Shown: positions 6,438 through 7,272 of the stretch, piece after piece
How the letters are laid out: every line of letters begins with the position of its first letter
Numbering within the stretch: position 1 is the first letter of the stretch
Assembly (NCBI GenBank): GCA_027317045.1
Contig: DAHVFI010000336.1
Span: 1 to 7,272 of the forward strand
Length of the DNA stretch: 7,272 nt
Reading direction: 5' to 3'
Source: Gammaproteobacteria bacterium
GTDB taxonomy: Bacteria; Pseudomonadota; Gammaproteobacteria; Natronospirales; REEB76
Made by a program: the position numbers and the translations under genes
The notes under the pieces: generated by a model
Seen by the model: only the letters and a program-made list of their open reading frames with translations
Database searches by the model: none
Told to the model about the DNA's origin: nothing

Positions 6438-7272
6438 ATGGAATTACGGCACTGGAGAATCAAAGCTCTGTTGCGACGCGGAGCCCTAATCAGTCTGGTG
6501 ACTGTACCTGCGTTGCTTGGTGGAGAATTTATGGCAGGCGCGCTTCCAGAACCTGGACAATGGCTGCTGGATGATGCGCTTGTTCTGGTCTTCAGTGTAT
6601 TGACGGCTTGGGTCACAGTCGGTTTTTGGACAGCCATTTTCGGATTCTTTGTATTGTTATCGCGCCGACCATCAACACCTTTGCAAAGACCTGCCAATTT
6701 TACAACGCCAAATACGACAACGGCAATCATAATACCAATCTACAAGGAGGCCGCCGAACGGGTAGTGGCGACAATCGAGGTCATGTATCGTCAGATCGAG
6801 ATGCAATCCACAATTACACACTTTGAATTCTACATACTCTCTGATAGCGACGATCCTGATATATGTGTAAGGGAACAGTGGGCTTGGGCGGAACTGTGCC
6901 GCAGGCTCGGAGCATTCAACCGCATCCATTACCGGCATCGGCGCGTGAACATAAAACGTAAAACCGGCAATATTGCCGATTTCCTGAGACGCTGGGGCCA
7001 AAAACATGATTACATGATTGTCCTTGACGCAGACAGCCTCATGTCAGCGCAAGCCATAAACGAGCTCGTAGGGCTCATGGAGTCAAACCCGACTGTCGGA
7101 ATAATTCAAACTGCGCCTGGCATCATACGGCAGAAGACCTTGTTCGGCCGGATTCAACAGTTCGCCAATCGTCTTTACGGCCAGATGTATGCCGCAGGCC
7201 TGTCATTCTGGCAGCTGGGTGACAGTTATTATTGGGGGCACAATGCAATCATCCGTGTGGCCCCGTTTATGC
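6438..7272 (+). CDS. opgH: Glucans biosynthesis glucosyltransferase H (3' end outside window)
   Basis: Inner-membrane GT2-family glucosyltransferase that builds and exports the beta-1,2-linked backbone of osmoregulated periplasmic glucans from UDP-glucose. The first 278 codons are present and the frame is open to the window end. Seen: two hydrophobic segments (about 15-34 and 47-74), AIIIPIYKE opening the GT domain, FEFYILSDSDDPDICV with D136-S-D138-D139, KTGNIADFLRRWG (175-187), the DxD-type metal/UDP site in VLDADSLM (D197, D199), then NPTVGIIQT, and GLSFWQLGDSYYWGHNAIIR just before the window end. These blocks match E. coli OpgH (MdoH) in order. The catalytic Q-x-x-R-W motif and remaining helices lie beyond the window. 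The usual partner opgG is not upstream. From this ATG the protein lacks the long N-terminal cytoplasmic part of E. coli OpgH (847 residues); see the preceding ORF. Codon use is unlike upstream genes (8 ATA codons). Confidence 0.93.
   Translation, partial: MELRHWRIKALLRRGALISLVTVPALLGGEFMAGALPEPGQWLLDDALVLVFSVLTAWVTVGFWTAIFGFFVLLSRRPSTPLQRPANFTTPNTTTAIIIPIYKEAAERVVATIEVMYRQIEMQSTITHFEFYILSDSDDPDICVREQWAWAELCRRLGAFNRIHYRHRRVNIKRKTGNIADFLRRWGQKHDYMIVLDADSLMSAQAINELVGLMESNPTVGIIQTAPGIIRQKTLFGRIQQFANRLYGQMYAAGLSFWQLGDSYYWGHNAIIRVAPFM

Noticed and set aside
6419..6730. 103-codon minus-strand open frame opposite the start of opgH
   Set aside because: Antisense to conserved OpgH sequence and low-complexity; no family recognised.

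Overview
This is a GC-rich chromosomal segment from a proteobacterium, most likely a gammaproteobacterium. The evidence is the set of protein families (Cfa, HIT, NudC, EamA, NRDE, S9 peptidase, OpgH), the tight same-strand packing with two ATGA stop/start overlaps, and -10-like boxes close to start codons. The exact genus cannot be read from the window. No RNA gene, CRISPR array, complete transposable element or origin was seen.

Layout. Positions 3-656 are the C-terminal part of a cyclopropane fatty acid synthase. A small HIT-family protein (664-1083) follows after a 7-base gap. A candidate extended -10 box precedes nudC (1140-2090), an NAD(H) pyrophosphatase, which overlaps by 4 bases an EamA/DMT membrane transporter gene (2087-3004). 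A TATAAT box lies six bases before the ATG of an NRDE/TANGO2-family gene (3041-3814), which overlaps by 4 bases a long S9-family serine peptidase gene (3811-5700).

Downstream of the peptidase the organisation changes. A minus-strand remnant of a carboxylesterase (5745-5949) keeps the GFSQGG nucleophile elbow but has a one-base frameshift and has lost both ends. From about 5950 the DNA becomes visibly AT-richer. A small ORF (6131-6430) is followed by opgH (6438 to the window end, incomplete), the membrane glucosyltransferase for osmoregulated periplasmic glucans. The small ORF may be the N-terminal cytoplasmic part of OpgH, separated from it by a one-base indel in an AAAA run.

How the genes fit together. 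The first 5.7 kb is ordinary housekeeping content: membrane lipid modification, nucleotide hydrolysis, metabolite transport and peptide turnover, probably in two or three short operons. The last 1.3 kb looks like a separate block, with envelope glucan synthesis, different codon use (eight ATA codons in 278 of opgH against none in 629 of the peptidase) and a decayed gene at its edge. I did not find convincing evidence of a new biological system. The points most worth checking are the possible opgH frameshift, the esterase remnant and the composition boundary near 5950.
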